From an uncultured Lachnospiraceae bacterium (GTDB lineage: Bacteria > Bacillota > Clostridia > Lachnospirales > Lachnospiraceae), in contig CAJUKV010000040.1 of assembly GCA_910587305.1 (NCBI GenBank), positions 1 through 31,962 of the forward strand: a DNA stretch of 31,962 nucleotides, written 5' to 3'. Made by a program: the position numbers and the translations under genes. Shown here piece by piece: positions 6,744 to 15,327 of the stretch (position 1 is the first letter of the stretch; each line of letters starts with the position of its first letter). The notes beneath the pieces are model-generated. The model was not told the origin of the DNA. It was given only the letters and a program-made list of their open reading frames with translations, and searched no databases.

Positions 6744-9245
6744 ATGAAAAAAATCTTTTCAGTTCTTTTAATTTTTTCCCTGATAGCAGGAATGATTTCA
6801 GGGTGCGGAAATAGCCGGGGAAATATGGAAGAAAATGGCTTAGAAGAAGGAGTGAGTGCGTCGGCCGGTAATGGGAATGGCGATGAGCCAGATAACGATG
6901 CGGAGGAAAATAACGAGAATACGGCTATGGGACGTTATGTGGAGACTGTTGTTGATTTATCTGAATATTGCAGCCGTCCGGATACGATAAGCAGACGTAC
7001 GGACGGAGCATTGGTGATACAGGATTACTATAATGCAATGCTCATATCCAAAGACAATGGAGATACCTGGGAGCAGGAAAAGACAGAATGGTTTACGGAG
7101 TTAATGAATGAAGAAGCCTATATTATGGATATTGCATATGGTCCGGACGGCACTGCCGTTGTTCTTTATGATGAAAGTAATCAAAATAAAGAGGATACGG
7201 ATAATCCGGAGGATGTGGACGGTGAAGATTCCCCAGATGATGAGAATGATTCTGAGGATGAAAATGATATAGATTCTAAAAAAGAAATAGAAGAAACGGA
7301 TAATTCCGACGAAGATTCTTCGGAAGATGGATACAGTTTGGAGCCGGTAGGGATGATTGCAAAGCCTGATGGAAGCAAAACGCCAATTCAGATATCGTTA
7401 GAGGAAGATGATATCGATATGAGAAATGTATGGATATCAGACAAAGGAAGAATTTTTGCAAGCACTTATGGAACAAATATTTATGAAATACAGGAAGACG
7501 GAACTGCCAAAAAGTTTCTGACATTGGAAATCAGGCCGGAATTAATGGCGTTTCAGGGAAATCTTATGATAATAGACGGAAGTCCGTTCGAAGATTTGAT
7601 TCTTTATGATATGGAGAAAAAGGAGCGGGTGGAAGACGAGGTATTAAATGAGTTTGTAAGTGAAAATTATAAGGGAAGAGATATTTATAACGGAGGAGAA
7701 TATTTTGACCTTTTTATTTTTCCGGGAGAGGAAGGCGTTATTTATCTTGCAGGAAAAAAAGGATTACACCGTCACGTAATAGGGGGAAGTACGGTAGAGC
7801 AGATTATAGACGGAAGCCTGTCCTGCTTTAATAATCCCGCTTATATCCTTCATGGGATGGTGATGCTTCCCGATAATGAGTTTGTAGCGTTTTTTACCGG
7901 CAGTAAGGTAGTCCGGTTTACATATAACCCGGATATTCCAACGGTGCCAAATGAAAGGTTAAAGGTATACAGCTTAGAAGATAATGATACGGTACGGCAG
8001 GCAGTCACAATTTATCAGTCAAATAATCCTGAGATTTATGTGGAATATGAAGTTGGACTCGGAGAAGATAATTCCATAACAAGGGACGACGCCCTGAAAA
8101 AGTTAAATACACAGATTATGGCAGGGGAAGGGCCGGATCTTTTCATATTAGATGATATGCCTGTAGATTCTTATATAAACAAAGGTCTGCTCATGGATTT
8201 AAGCGGATGCCTTGAAAGTCTTGAGGGAGAAAATGTGATTTTTGACAGTATCAAAAATGCTTTCCAAAAGGATGATAAGATTTATATGATTCCGTGTGAG
8301 ATACAGCTTCCCATGGCGCAGGGAAAAGAGAAATACATTTCTCAGATGAAAGATTTGGAAGGAATCGCAGACGCCTTTGAGGATTTAAGGAAAGATAATG
8401 AAGGTAATGGGCTTATATATGCCTGCACGGAAAAAGGAATAATGGGAATATTTTCCATGATATGTGCGCCTGCGTGGAAAACGGAAGAAGGAGAACTAAA
8501 CGAAGACGCGTTAAAAGAATTTTTAGTGCAGTGTAAAAGGATATATGATGCACAGATGGACGGACTTTCGGAAGAATTCAAAGAGGAATATAAGATTAGC
8601 GATGAAAATATGATTGCCTATTATAATACCCCAAGAGATAATCCTGATTTGTCAAGAGGTCTTAACTGGTTTCCTTATCTGGGAGGAAAAATAGAAATTT
8701 TATGCGGCTCCCTGACAAGAGTAGACGAATTTGCGGAATACAGGTCCATACCGAAAATAGAAGGATATGAGAATGAGGTATATACACCTTTGGACGGACA
8801 GAGTAAAAACGTATTTCTTCCCAAAAATCTGGTAGGAATTAACGCGGCATCTGACAGTACAAAAAGTGCGGAGGAATTGTTAAAGGTATTGCTTGGAAAA
8901 GAAAATCAGTCCTATTTGTTTGAGGGAATGCCAGTTAATAAGGCTGCCCTGGAGGAAGCGTTTCTTAAAGAGGAAGAACATGTATCGGAAGAAGGAGTTT
9001 TCATGTCTATGGGAGGATCAAGTCAGGACGGGCTGATGGTTCATTTAGATATTTATGTTCTTGATGAAACGCAGAGGCAGGAGTTGCGGGACTGGATTGA
9101 AAATCTTCAAACGCCGTATATAACCGATACGATATTAGAAGAAACAGTGTATAAAGAAGGCGCCAAATATATAAATGGAAACCGAAGCCTTGAAGAAACA
9201 ATCAAGGCAATTGAACAGAGTGTCGCCATATATATGTCCGAATAA
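6744..9245 (+). CDS. Large lipoprotein: propeller-like region fused to a family 1 solute-binding domain
   Basis: An 833-residue lipoprotein (lipobox ISGC, Cys21). After an acidic linker, residues about 65-400 show repeated four-strand patterns typical of beta-propellers, including one exact Asp-box SKDNGDTW (102-109). They are interrupted by an insert at about 148-197 made almost only of Asp, Glu, Ser and Asn. Residues about 405-833 match extracellular solute-binding proteins of the sugar type, including KLNTQIMAGEGPDLFILDD (453-471). ATG 6744 follows AAAGGAA and is preferred to the upstream in-frame start at 6690. The two permease genes follow directly, so this is their binding component. 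A solute-binding protein is usually about 400-450 residues, so the N-terminal half is an extra module. The ligand cannot be told from the sequence. Confidence 0.85.
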   Translation: MKKIFSVLLIFSLIAGMISGCGNSRGNMEENGLEEGVSASAGNGNGDEPDNDAEENNENTAMGRYVETVVDLSEYCSRPDTISRRTDGALVIQDYYNAMLISKDNGDTWEQEKTEWFTELMNEEAYIMDIAYGPDGTAVVLYDESNQNKEDTDNPEDVDGEDSPDDENDSEDENDIDSKKEIEETDNSDEDSSEDGYSLEPVGMIAKPDGSKTPIQISLEEDDIDMRNVWISDKGRIFASTYGTNIYEIQEDGTAKKFLTLEIRPELMAFQGNLMIIDGSPFEDLILYDMEKKERVEDEVLNEFVSENYKGRDIYNGGEYFDLFIFPGEEGVIYLAGKKGLHRHVIGGSTVEQIIDGSLSCFNNPAYILHGMVMLPDNEFVAFFTGSKVVRFTYNPDIPTVPNERLKVYSLEDNDTVRQAVTIYQSNNPEIYVEYEVGLGEDNSITRDDALKKLNTQIMAGEGPDLFILDDMPVDSYINKGLLMDLSGCLESLEGENVIFDSIKNAFQKDDKIYMIPCEIQLPMAQGKEKYISQMKDLEGIADAFEDLRKDNEGNGLIYACTEKGIMGIFSMICAPAWKTEEGELNEDALKEFLVQCKRIYDAQMDGLSEEFKEEYKISDENMIAYYNTPRDNPDLSRGLNWFPYLGGKIEILCGSLTRVDEFAEYRSIPKIEGYENEVYTPLDGQSKNVFLPKNLVGINAASDSTKSAEELLKVLLGKENQSYLFEGMPVNKAALEEAFLKEEEHVSEEGVFMSMGGSSQDGLMVHLDIYVLDETQRQELRDWIENLQTPYITDTILEETVYKEGAKYINGNRSLEETIKAIEQSVAIYMSE

Positions 9246-9261
9246 AAATGGGAGAGGGCAA

Positions 9262-10131
9262 ATGAGGAAAAATAAAAACCGGATTTCATTTTTGATATTT
9301 TTAGCTCCCAGTTTTATAGGAGTAATCGTTTTTGTGTTGCTGCCTTTTGCCGATGTAATAAAAAGGTCTTTTACCACGGCAATCACAGGAAAATTTTCAG
9401 GCGTAACCAATTACAGTACGATATTTCAAAATCAGGCGTTTTTGTTGGCCGTAAAAAATACGGTACGGTTTACTTTGGTTTGTATTCCGCTTCTGGTAGT
9501 AATAGGATTTTTGATTGCATGGCCCTTAAGCAAGCTTAAAAATGCAGGAATAATCAAATCAATTTACCTTTTTCCTCTTGCCATGCCCACGGCGACGATT
9601 GTCCTGGTCTGGAAAATGGTTTTTTACAAACAGGGATTTTTCAATCTTTTTCTTACAGGGATTGGAGAGTTGACGGGCGCCTGGGGGCAGGTACAGACAA
9701 ATTATCTGGAATCGGAGGCCGCTTTTTGGGTGCTTGTGGGCAGCTACATATGGAAAAACACAGGATACACAGTTGTACTATGGCTTGCGGGGATAGCCGG
9801 AATCCCCGCAGAATTTTTGGATGCGGCAAAGGTGGATGGAGCAGGAAGCCTGCAAAGGATATGGTATATTGTTCTGCCCAATTTAAAGGGAAGCTTATAT
9901 ACAATCGTTATTTTGTCTTTTTTAAATTCTTTTAAAATATACAGAGAAGCATATCTGGTAGCAGGCGCCTATCCCCACAAAAGTATCTATCTGCTGCAAC
10001 ATACCTTTAACAACTGGTTTGTTAATCTGGAGCTTGATAAAATGGCGGCAGCGGCAGTGTGTACGGGAGGCTTTTTGTTTGTTGTTATTTTGCTGTTACA
10101 GAAAATGTGGGACAGGGATGAAATCGAATGA
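9262..10131 (+). CDS. Sugar-type ABC transporter permease (MalF/UgpA-like)
   Basis: A 289-residue inner-membrane permease with about six transmembrane helices. The EAA loop reads EFLDAAKVDGAGSLQRIWYI, the site that contacts the ATPase, and is fully formed. ATG 9262 has a GGAGAGGG ribosome site and lies 16 bases past the solute-binding gene. The longer frame beginning at 9175 would run back into that gene and lacks the family N-terminus. It overlaps the next permease by four bases (ATGA). Together the two permeases should form a CUT1-type importer channel. No MalK/MsmX-type ATPase is found in the operon, so a shared ATPase encoded elsewhere must be assumed. Confidence 0.92.
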   Translation: MRKNKNRISFLIFLAPSFIGVIVFVLLPFADVIKRSFTTAITGKFSGVTNYSTIFQNQAFLLAVKNTVRFTLVCIPLLVVIGFLIAWPLSKLKNAGIIKSIYLFPLAMPTATIVLVWKMVFYKQGFFNLFLTGIGELTGAWGQVQTNYLESEAAFWVLVGSYIWKNTGYTVVLWLAGIAGIPAEFLDAAKVDGAGSLQRIWYIVLPNLKGSLYTIVILSFLNSFKIYREAYLVAGAYPHKSIYLLQHTFNNWFVNLELDKMAAAAVCTGGFLFVVILLLQKMWDRDEIE

Positions 10132-11000
10132 AAAAGAAGATTTGCCAGCTGATAAAGAGTTTTCAAAAAAAGTTTATCATATTCCTGTTAATGGTTCCGG
10201 GATTTTTTGTATTTTTCCCGGTTATGATACTGATTACCGGGTCTGTGATGGATCAATATGAGTTAAAGGAATACTTAAATCCTGTTTTTACAGGAATTTC
10301 TGAGTTTATATCCTGGAAGCTTATACCGGATTATCCTTCCTTTGAAAATTATGGGAAGCTTCTTTTTATGACGCCACAGTTTTTTGTATTATTTTGGAAT
10401 TCCATGAGAATGACGGCATGTATTTTGGCAGGACAGCTTCTTGTGGGAGTGCCCGCGGCCTGGGCTTTTTCAGTGTACAGGGTAAAAGGCAGTAAAATGT
10501 TATTTGCACTTTATGTAATTTTAATGCTGCTGCCTTTTCAGGTAACGATGCTTTCAAGCTATCTGGTGTTAAACAGGCTTTCTCTTTTAAATACGCAACA
10601 GGCAGTTATTTTACCCGCTATATTTTCGACTTTTCCGGTATTTTTGACCTATGGAGGATTTAGAAGTATTCCGGCTCAGATTTTTGAAGCCGCCAGAGTG
10701 GACGGGGCCTCGGAGAGAGTCATCTTTTTTAAAATAGGTTTTCCTCTTGGCAAAAACGGTCTTTTGTCCGCAATGGTATTGGGATTTTTAGAATATTGGA
10801 ATATGATGGAGCAACCGATGGCTTTTTTAGATGACAAGACATTATGGCCTTTGTCTCTGTATTTGCCCGAGATTAACTGGGCGCAAGCAGGATTTGCTTT
10901 TTGCGCTTCCATTATCACATTGATTCCTGCGGTATTTGTATTTACCTTTGGGCAGGATTATTTGGAACAGGGAATCGCTTATTCCGGTTTAAAAGAGTAA
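10128..11000 (+). CDS. Sugar-type ABC transporter permease (MalG/UgpE-like)
   Basis: A 290-residue permease with six predicted helices and the EAA loop QIFEAARVDGASERVIFFKI. It starts within the stop of the upstream permease (ATGA overlap), so translation is coupled. A hydrophilic stretch between the first two helices (about residues 43-75, containing YLNPVFTGISEFISWK) is somewhat longer than in standard MalG-like proteins. It forms the heterodimeric channel with its neighbour for import of a solute delivered by the large lipoprotein. Substrate unknown. Confidence 0.9.
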   Translation: MKKKICQLIKSFQKKFIIFLLMVPGFFVFFPVMILITGSVMDQYELKEYLNPVFTGISEFISWKLIPDYPSFENYGKLLFMTPQFFVLFWNSMRMTACILAGQLLVGVPAAWAFSVYRVKGSKMLFALYVILMLLPFQVTMLSSYLVLNRLSLLNTQQAVILPAIFSTFPVFLTYGGFRSIPAQIFEAARVDGASERVIFFKIGFPLGKNGLLSAMVLGFLEYWNMMEQPMAFLDDKTLWPLSLYLPEINWAQAGFAFCASIITLIPAVFVFTFGQDYLEQGIAYSGLKE

Positions 11001-11026
11001 AAAACTGATAAAACAGAGGATTTGAT

Positions 11027-12364
11027 ATGGGAAATAAAAAAATTATAACAGGATTTATTTTCTTTTTAATATTCATGTGGTTATGTACTCTGATATCGAA
11101 AAGTATGTATACTACAAAACTCCCTATGGTCAGCACGGTTTCCCCGGAAGAAAAATATATAGAGCATAAGGTTGAGGAGGAAGGAATTGTCGTGGAAGGC
11201 GGAAAACAGGCGGTTGCTGCGTTGCCAGGCGTTAAAGTAAAGACCCTTGTCGCTCACGTGGGAGACAGAGTGGAAGAAGGGGATCTCCTTTTTCAGATTG
11301 ATTTGGAGGATTTAAGGGAGATTATAAAGGAAAAGCAGACGCAGATAAACTCTCTTAAGATGCAGGTAAATACCATTTTAGAAAATCAGGAGCTGGAAAA
11401 TCAGAGAAAAGAAATAGAAGAAGAACGCGCCAGAGAAGATTATAATACCACAGCCCGTCTGGAAAATACGGATGTGGGACGCGCCGCCGACAGATACGCA
11501 CGAGCGGCGGAAGATTTGGACGATTTTTACGAAGACAATTCAGGCATGGATGAAGAAACCAGAAATCAGACCCAGCAGGAGCTGTTAGACGCTTTACAGA
11601 ACGCCGCTTACGCTGAGGCGGACGCAAAACGGGAACGGGATCAGGCGATGAAAGAAGCTGAAAGAAGCGTGGAGGATATTCTTTTTCCCGACGAAGCTGA
11701 CGCTACGCTTTCCGTAACACAGCTTGAAATATCAGAGTTAAATGCTGATTTAAGTAAGTATACGGATATTCTGAATCAGGAAGGCAATATCAAAGCAGGA
11801 ATGGGAGGAATGATTACGGATATTTATATCGAAGCGGGAGGGAGAGTGCCGGATGGGGCGTCCATGATGCTGACAGACGACAGTGTCCCATGCCAGTTTA
11901 AAGTGATACTTGACAAAGAGCAAAAAAAATATGTGGGCTTTGGAGATGAGGTGTCGGTTAAATTAGATGGCAGCAGTAAAAAAATGGATATGACCATTGA
12001 CTATTTTTCCGAAAGCCAGTCCGTTCCGGGAAGTTTTGAAACTTTGATTAATCTGCCGGAAGGCACAGGTGTTCCGGGCCTTTCAGGGACGCTGAGCTGT
12101 TCGAACATCGGGGAAAAGTATGTGTGCTGTATCCCGGTTCTTTCCATTATTGAGGCGGATAATAGGAGCTATGTTTACGTGGTTAAGGAGCGGGAAGGTA
12201 TTTTGGGAAAAGAATATTACGTTGAGGAGGTAAATGTAAAAGTAGTGGATAGAAATGAAAGCTGGGCAGCGATAGAAGGAAATACTTTAGACGGCGACAG
12301 CGAGATTATTGTCTCCGCCGATAAGGAATTTGGCAAAGGAGACGTGGTTAGATGGATAAATTAA
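11027..12364 (+). CDS. HlyD/membrane-fusion-type adaptor protein
   Basis: A 445-residue protein with one N-terminal membrane anchor (about 7-27) and a large extracellular part. VKTLVAHVGDRVEEGDLLFQ is the first half of the split biotinyl-lipoyl motif. It is followed by a long charged coiled coil (about 100-245), then the second half (about GNIKAGMGGMITDIYIEAGG) and beta-barrel domains. This is the membrane-fusion-protein family, which normally pairs with an exporter (MacB, RND or HlyB type). Here it is the last gene of an importer operon, 26 bases after the permease, with no exporter subunit next to it in the same direction. It may bridge the lipoproteins to another transporter or act as a scaffold (inference). 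Confidence 0.85.
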   Translation: MGNKKIITGFIFFLIFMWLCTLISKSMYTTKLPMVSTVSPEEKYIEHKVEEEGIVVEGGKQAVAALPGVKVKTLVAHVGDRVEEGDLLFQIDLEDLREIIKEKQTQINSLKMQVNTILENQELENQRKEIEEERAREDYNTTARLENTDVGRAADRYARAAEDLDDFYEDNSGMDEETRNQTQQELLDALQNAAYAEADAKRERDQAMKEAERSVEDILFPDEADATLSVTQLEISELNADLSKYTDILNQEGNIKAGMGGMITDIYIEAGGRVPDGASMMLTDDSVPCQFKVILDKEQKKYVGFGDEVSVKLDGSSKKMDMTIDYFSESQSVPGSFETLINLPEGTGVPGLSGTLSCSNIGEKYVCCIPVLSIIEADNRSYVYVVKEREGILGKEYYVEEVNVKVVDRNESWAAIEGNTLDGDSEIIVSADKEFGKGDVVRWIN

Positions 12365-12385
12365 ATCATAATTAAATAGTAAAAA

Positions 12386-12445
12386 AGCTTATAAAAAGGG
12401 CATATCATAAAATAATATATGTTATTTTATGATATGCCTTAAGCT
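12386..12445 (-). terminator. Strong terminator between convergent genes, best for the minus strand
   Basis: A perfect 17-bp stem (12399-12415 with 12422-12438, loop TATATG) has outer pairs AGCTTA (12386-12391)/TAAGCT (12440-12445). On the minus strand the stem is followed by CTTTTTAT and a further T run, so it terminates the ABC exporter transcript. On the plus strand the T tract is poor, so it is less efficient for the upstream operon. Confidence 0.8.
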
Positions 12446-12447
12446 GT

Positions 12448-14211
12448 CTATCGACTGTTTGTCTTAAACTGCATATTATAAAGCTCCGCATAAATTCCAT
12501 TTTGGGCTAAGAGCTGTTCATGATTTCCACTTTCGGCAATTCCGTTTTCGGAAAGCACCAGAATCTTTTCCGCGTTCCGTATAGTAGAGAGCCTGTGGGC
12601 AATTACAAAAGTAGTGCGGTTTTTGGCAAGCTTTTCCAAAGATTCCTGCACAACCTTTTCACTTTCATTGTCAAGGGCGGAAGTGGCTTCATCAAAAATC
12701 AGGATAGGAGGATTTTTGAGAAATACTCTTGCAATCGACAAACGCTGCTTTTGGCCCCCGGACAATTTTATTCCTCTTTGTCCGATATTGGTATCATACC
12801 CTTCCGGAAGGTTCATAATAAATTCGTGTGCGTTGGCGTTTTGAGCGGCCGCTACTATTTCAACGTCCGACGCCTCGGGACGTCCATAGCGTATATTGTC
12901 CATCACGCTCCCGGTAAAGAGATACACATCCTGTTGTACAATACCGATATTGTTTCTGAGACTTTTTAAGGTGTAATCCCTTATGTCCGTGCCGTCAATT
13001 AAAATACACCCGGAGGAAACGTCGTAAAATCTTGGAATTAAACTGCATAAGGTAGATTTCCCAACGCCTGAGGTGCCCACAAGCGCAATATATTCCCCTT
13101 CCTTTACATGGAGGTTTAAGTTGGAAAGAACGATTTCCGAATGTTCCTCATAATGAAAGGAAACATTGTCAAAAATAATATCGCCTTTGGCGTTTATCAG
13201 TTCCTTTGCATCCGGTCTGTCGGTAATATCAGGATTGATACTTAAAATTTCCAAAAATCTGGTATAACCGGAGGCGCCGTTTTGAAACTGCTCCGTAAAG
13301 TTAATTAACTTTTTGATTGGCTCCGTAAAATTATTAATGTAGAGCAGGAAAGTAATAAGGTCGGTGATGGAAATAAGATTCACTGTGATAAAAAAAGCGC
13401 CCACAGCGATAACAATTACGCTGATTAAGGTGGTGAAAGCGCCTAAACCGGAATGATAAAGTCCCATGTATTTGTAGCTTTCTCTTTTGCTTTCCACAAA
13501 CCTGTCGTTCCCTACCTTAAACTTGTCCATCTCTATCTCTTCGTTGGCAAAGGACTTAACGACGCGTATGCCGGAGAGATTGTCTTCAATCTGGGCATTG
13601 ATATCGGCGATTCTTGCCCTGTTTTTCACAAAGGCGCGTTTCATTTTAATATTAAAGTAAAAGGCATACAGAAGCATCACGGGCACAATTGCAAAAGCGG
13701 TAAAAGCCAGCCTCCAATTGATGGAAAGCAATATGGCAAAGGAACCCAGTAATTTGATCACGGAGATTACAATGTCTTCCGGCCCGTGATGAAAGAGCTC
13801 GCTGATTTCAAAAAGGTCATTGGTGACTCTGCTCATCAACTGTCCTACTTTTTGATTGTCAAAAAAGCTGAAGGAAAGCTTTTGGTAATGGGCAAAAATT
13901 TCGTTTCGCATATTGTATTCCATCTTTGCGCCCATCATATGGCCATAGTAGGCAATAAAATAATTACAATAGCATTCCAGAATAATGAGAAGAATCATAA
14001 TGCCTGTGAGCATTAATATTGTTTTTAAAGATTCGGATGGGGCCCTGTAAATAACGTCGCTGGTGATATAACGGATAATGAGAGGAATAATTAAGGTTAC
14101 CGCCGCCCCCATGCAGGCAAAAAACATGTCCGATAAGAATATCTTTTTATAAGGTTTATAATAGGAAATAAATTTTTTCCATTTTCCCTCTTTTAAATGA
14201 TTTGCTTTCAT
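12448..14211 (-). CDS. ABC exporter half-transporter (MsbA/LmrA type)
   Basis: A 587-residue fused membrane and ATPase protein that would act as a homodimer to export lipids or drugs. Six transmembrane helices fill about residues 20-320. The ATPase carries Walker A GTSGVGKST, signature LSGGQKQR, Walker B ILIFDEATSALD and the switch His in IAHRLST. I start at ATG 14211, which follows a GGGGGT ribosome site, rather than a TTG four codons upstream that lies inside that site. It is monocistronic, convergent to the HlyD-like gene and ends in a strong terminator. It is not part of the regulated importer operon, although the HlyD-like protein could in principle serve it. Confidence 0.93.
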   Translation of the reverse strand: MKANHLKEGKWKKFISYYKPYKKIFLSDMFFACMGAAVTLIIPLIIRYITSDVIYRAPSESLKTILMLTGIMILLIILECYCNYFIAYYGHMMGAKMEYNMRNEIFAHYQKLSFSFFDNQKVGQLMSRVTNDLFEISELFHHGPEDIVISVIKLLGSFAILLSINWRLAFTAFAIVPVMLLYAFYFNIKMKRAFVKNRARIADINAQIEDNLSGIRVVKSFANEEIEMDKFKVGNDRFVESKRESYKYMGLYHSGLGAFTTLISVIVIAVGAFFITVNLISITDLITFLLYINNFTEPIKKLINFTEQFQNGASGYTRFLEILSINPDITDRPDAKELINAKGDIIFDNVSFHYEEHSEIVLSNLNLHVKEGEYIALVGTSGVGKSTLCSLIPRFYDVSSGCILIDGTDIRDYTLKSLRNNIGIVQQDVYLFTGSVMDNIRYGRPEASDVEIVAAAQNANAHEFIMNLPEGYDTNIGQRGIKLSGGQKQRLSIARVFLKNPPILIFDEATSALDNESEKVVQESLEKLAKNRTTFVIAHRLSTIRNAEKILVLSENGIAESGNHEQLLAQNGIYAELYNMQFKTNSR

Positions 14212-14252
14212 AAATACCCCCAATTCTTGCTATTTTCCCTATAATTTGGGCA

Positions 14253-14281
14253 TTGACACAGATTAAATGGTATCATAATTT
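14253..14281 (+). promoter_or_regulatory. Predicted promoter of the exonuclease gene
   Basis: A perfect TTGACA (14253-14258) is followed at 17 bases by TAATTT (14276-14281), or at 15 bases by CATAAT. It lies in the divergent region between the ABC exporter and the exonuclease gene and would give a leader of about 105 bases. Confidence 0.4.
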
Positions 14282-14394
14282 ATGAAAGGAATCAAATATT
14301 TTAATGTTTTTGCCATGGTGGCGAAAAAAAAGAAATTATGATATGCTTATCAAAGTTATGTTTTTAAATCGTGATGAAATGAGGAATTTTAGTA

Positions 14395-15327
14395 ATGAAT
14401 TATATTGTGCTTGATTTGGAGTGGAATCAGAGTAATACCGGAAAAGAGCAGGAGGTCAAAGAGATTCCTTTTGAAATCATTGATATTGGCGCGGTTAAAT
14501 TGGATAAACAAAGAAAAGTGACTGATGTGTATAATCAACTGGTCAAACCAACCGTGTATGAGCAAATGCATCTGATCACCGGAAATTTGATTCACCTGCA
14601 TATGAAGGATTTGGAAAATGGAAAGCCTTTTACGGAAGCCATGGAATTATTTCTTTCCTGGTGCGGGGAGAATTTTATTTTTTGCACATGGGGGCCTCTT
14701 GACTTATATGAGCTGCAAAGGAATATGCACTACTATCAAATGGAACCCTTAAGCGACAAGCCCATTAGATTTTTAGATGTTCAGAAGCTGTTCAGCATTG
14801 CATATGAAGACAAAAAGTCGAGAAGAAGCTTAGAATATGCCATAGACCATTTAAAAATTGAAAAAGATGTGCCTTTTCACAGGGCGTACAGCGACGCCCA
14901 TTATACCGCAGAGATTTTGTCCCTGATTGATGAAAGTGTTTTAGAGAATTATTCTATAGACACTTATATTTTACCTAAAACAAGACAGGATGAAGTTCAT
15001 GTTATGTTTCATGATTACATGAAATATATTTCCAGAGAATTTCCCGACAAGCAAAAGGCCATGGAGGATAAAGAAGTTACCAGCACGAAATGTTATTTGT
15101 GCCGGAGAAATATCCGAAAAAAAATCCGTTGGTTTACACCCAACGGAAAGCATTACTATAGCATTTCTTTGTGCCCTGTTCACGGATATATGAAATCCAA
15201 AATCAGAATCCGCAAATCCGGGAATGATAAGGTTTATGTGGTGAAAACCTCCAAGTTTATCTCAAAGGAAGAATGCAAAAAAATCCTTCAAAAGAAAGAG
15301 AAAACAATGGATTCGGATTTAACCTAA
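14395..15327 (+). CDS. DEDDh 3'-5' exonuclease, KapD/ERI-1-like, with C-terminal zinc ribbon
   Basis: A 310-residue protein. Residues 1-180 are an exonuclease domain with the acidic set Asp7 and Glu9 (VLDLEW), Asp103 (WGPLDLYEL), and His162 with Asp167 (HRAYSDAHYTAE), so two-metal chemistry should be intact. It is close to B. subtilis KapD, but that protein is only about 205 residues. The extra tail carries Cys233-x2-Cys236 and Cys260-x2-His263, a likely zinc ribbon, flanked by many Lys and Arg, suggesting nucleic-acid binding. GAGGA precedes ATG 14395. The stop codon overlaps the end of the convergent carboxypeptidase gene by four bases. The natural substrate is unknown. Confidence 0.88.
   Translation: MNYIVLDLEWNQSNTGKEQEVKEIPFEIIDIGAVKLDKQRKVTDVYNQLVKPTVYEQMHLITGNLIHLHMKDLENGKPFTEAMELFLSWCGENFIFCTWGPLDLYELQRNMHYYQMEPLSDKPIRFLDVQKLFSIAYEDKKSRRSLEYAIDHLKIEKDVPFHRAYSDAHYTAEILSLIDESVLENYSIDTYILPKTRQDEVHVMFHDYMKYISREFPDKQKAMEDKEVTSTKCYLCRRNIRKKIRWFTPNGKHYYSISLCPVHGYMKSKIRIRKSGNDKVYVVKTSKFISKEECKKILQKKEKTMDSDLT

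Noticed and set aside
7181..7378. Serine-rich minus-strand ORF
   Set aside because: It is the reverse shadow of the polyacidic insert of the large lipoprotein (GA-rich codons read as Ser) and has no ribosome site.
13453..13752. 99-codon plus-strand ORF opposite the ABC exporter
   Set aside because: Shadow of a well-defined gene on the other strand; no signals and no recognisable domain.
12448..14211. The ABC exporter as the missing ATPase of the importer operon
   Set aside because: It is a fused exporter half-transporter with its own membrane domain, on the opposite strand and behind a terminator. It cannot replace a MalK-type ATPase.
14282..14341. A 19-codon ORF between the exonuclease promoter and the exonuclease gene
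   Set aside because: It has no ribosome-binding site and begins only one base after the predicted -10 box, so it would not be translated from that promoter.
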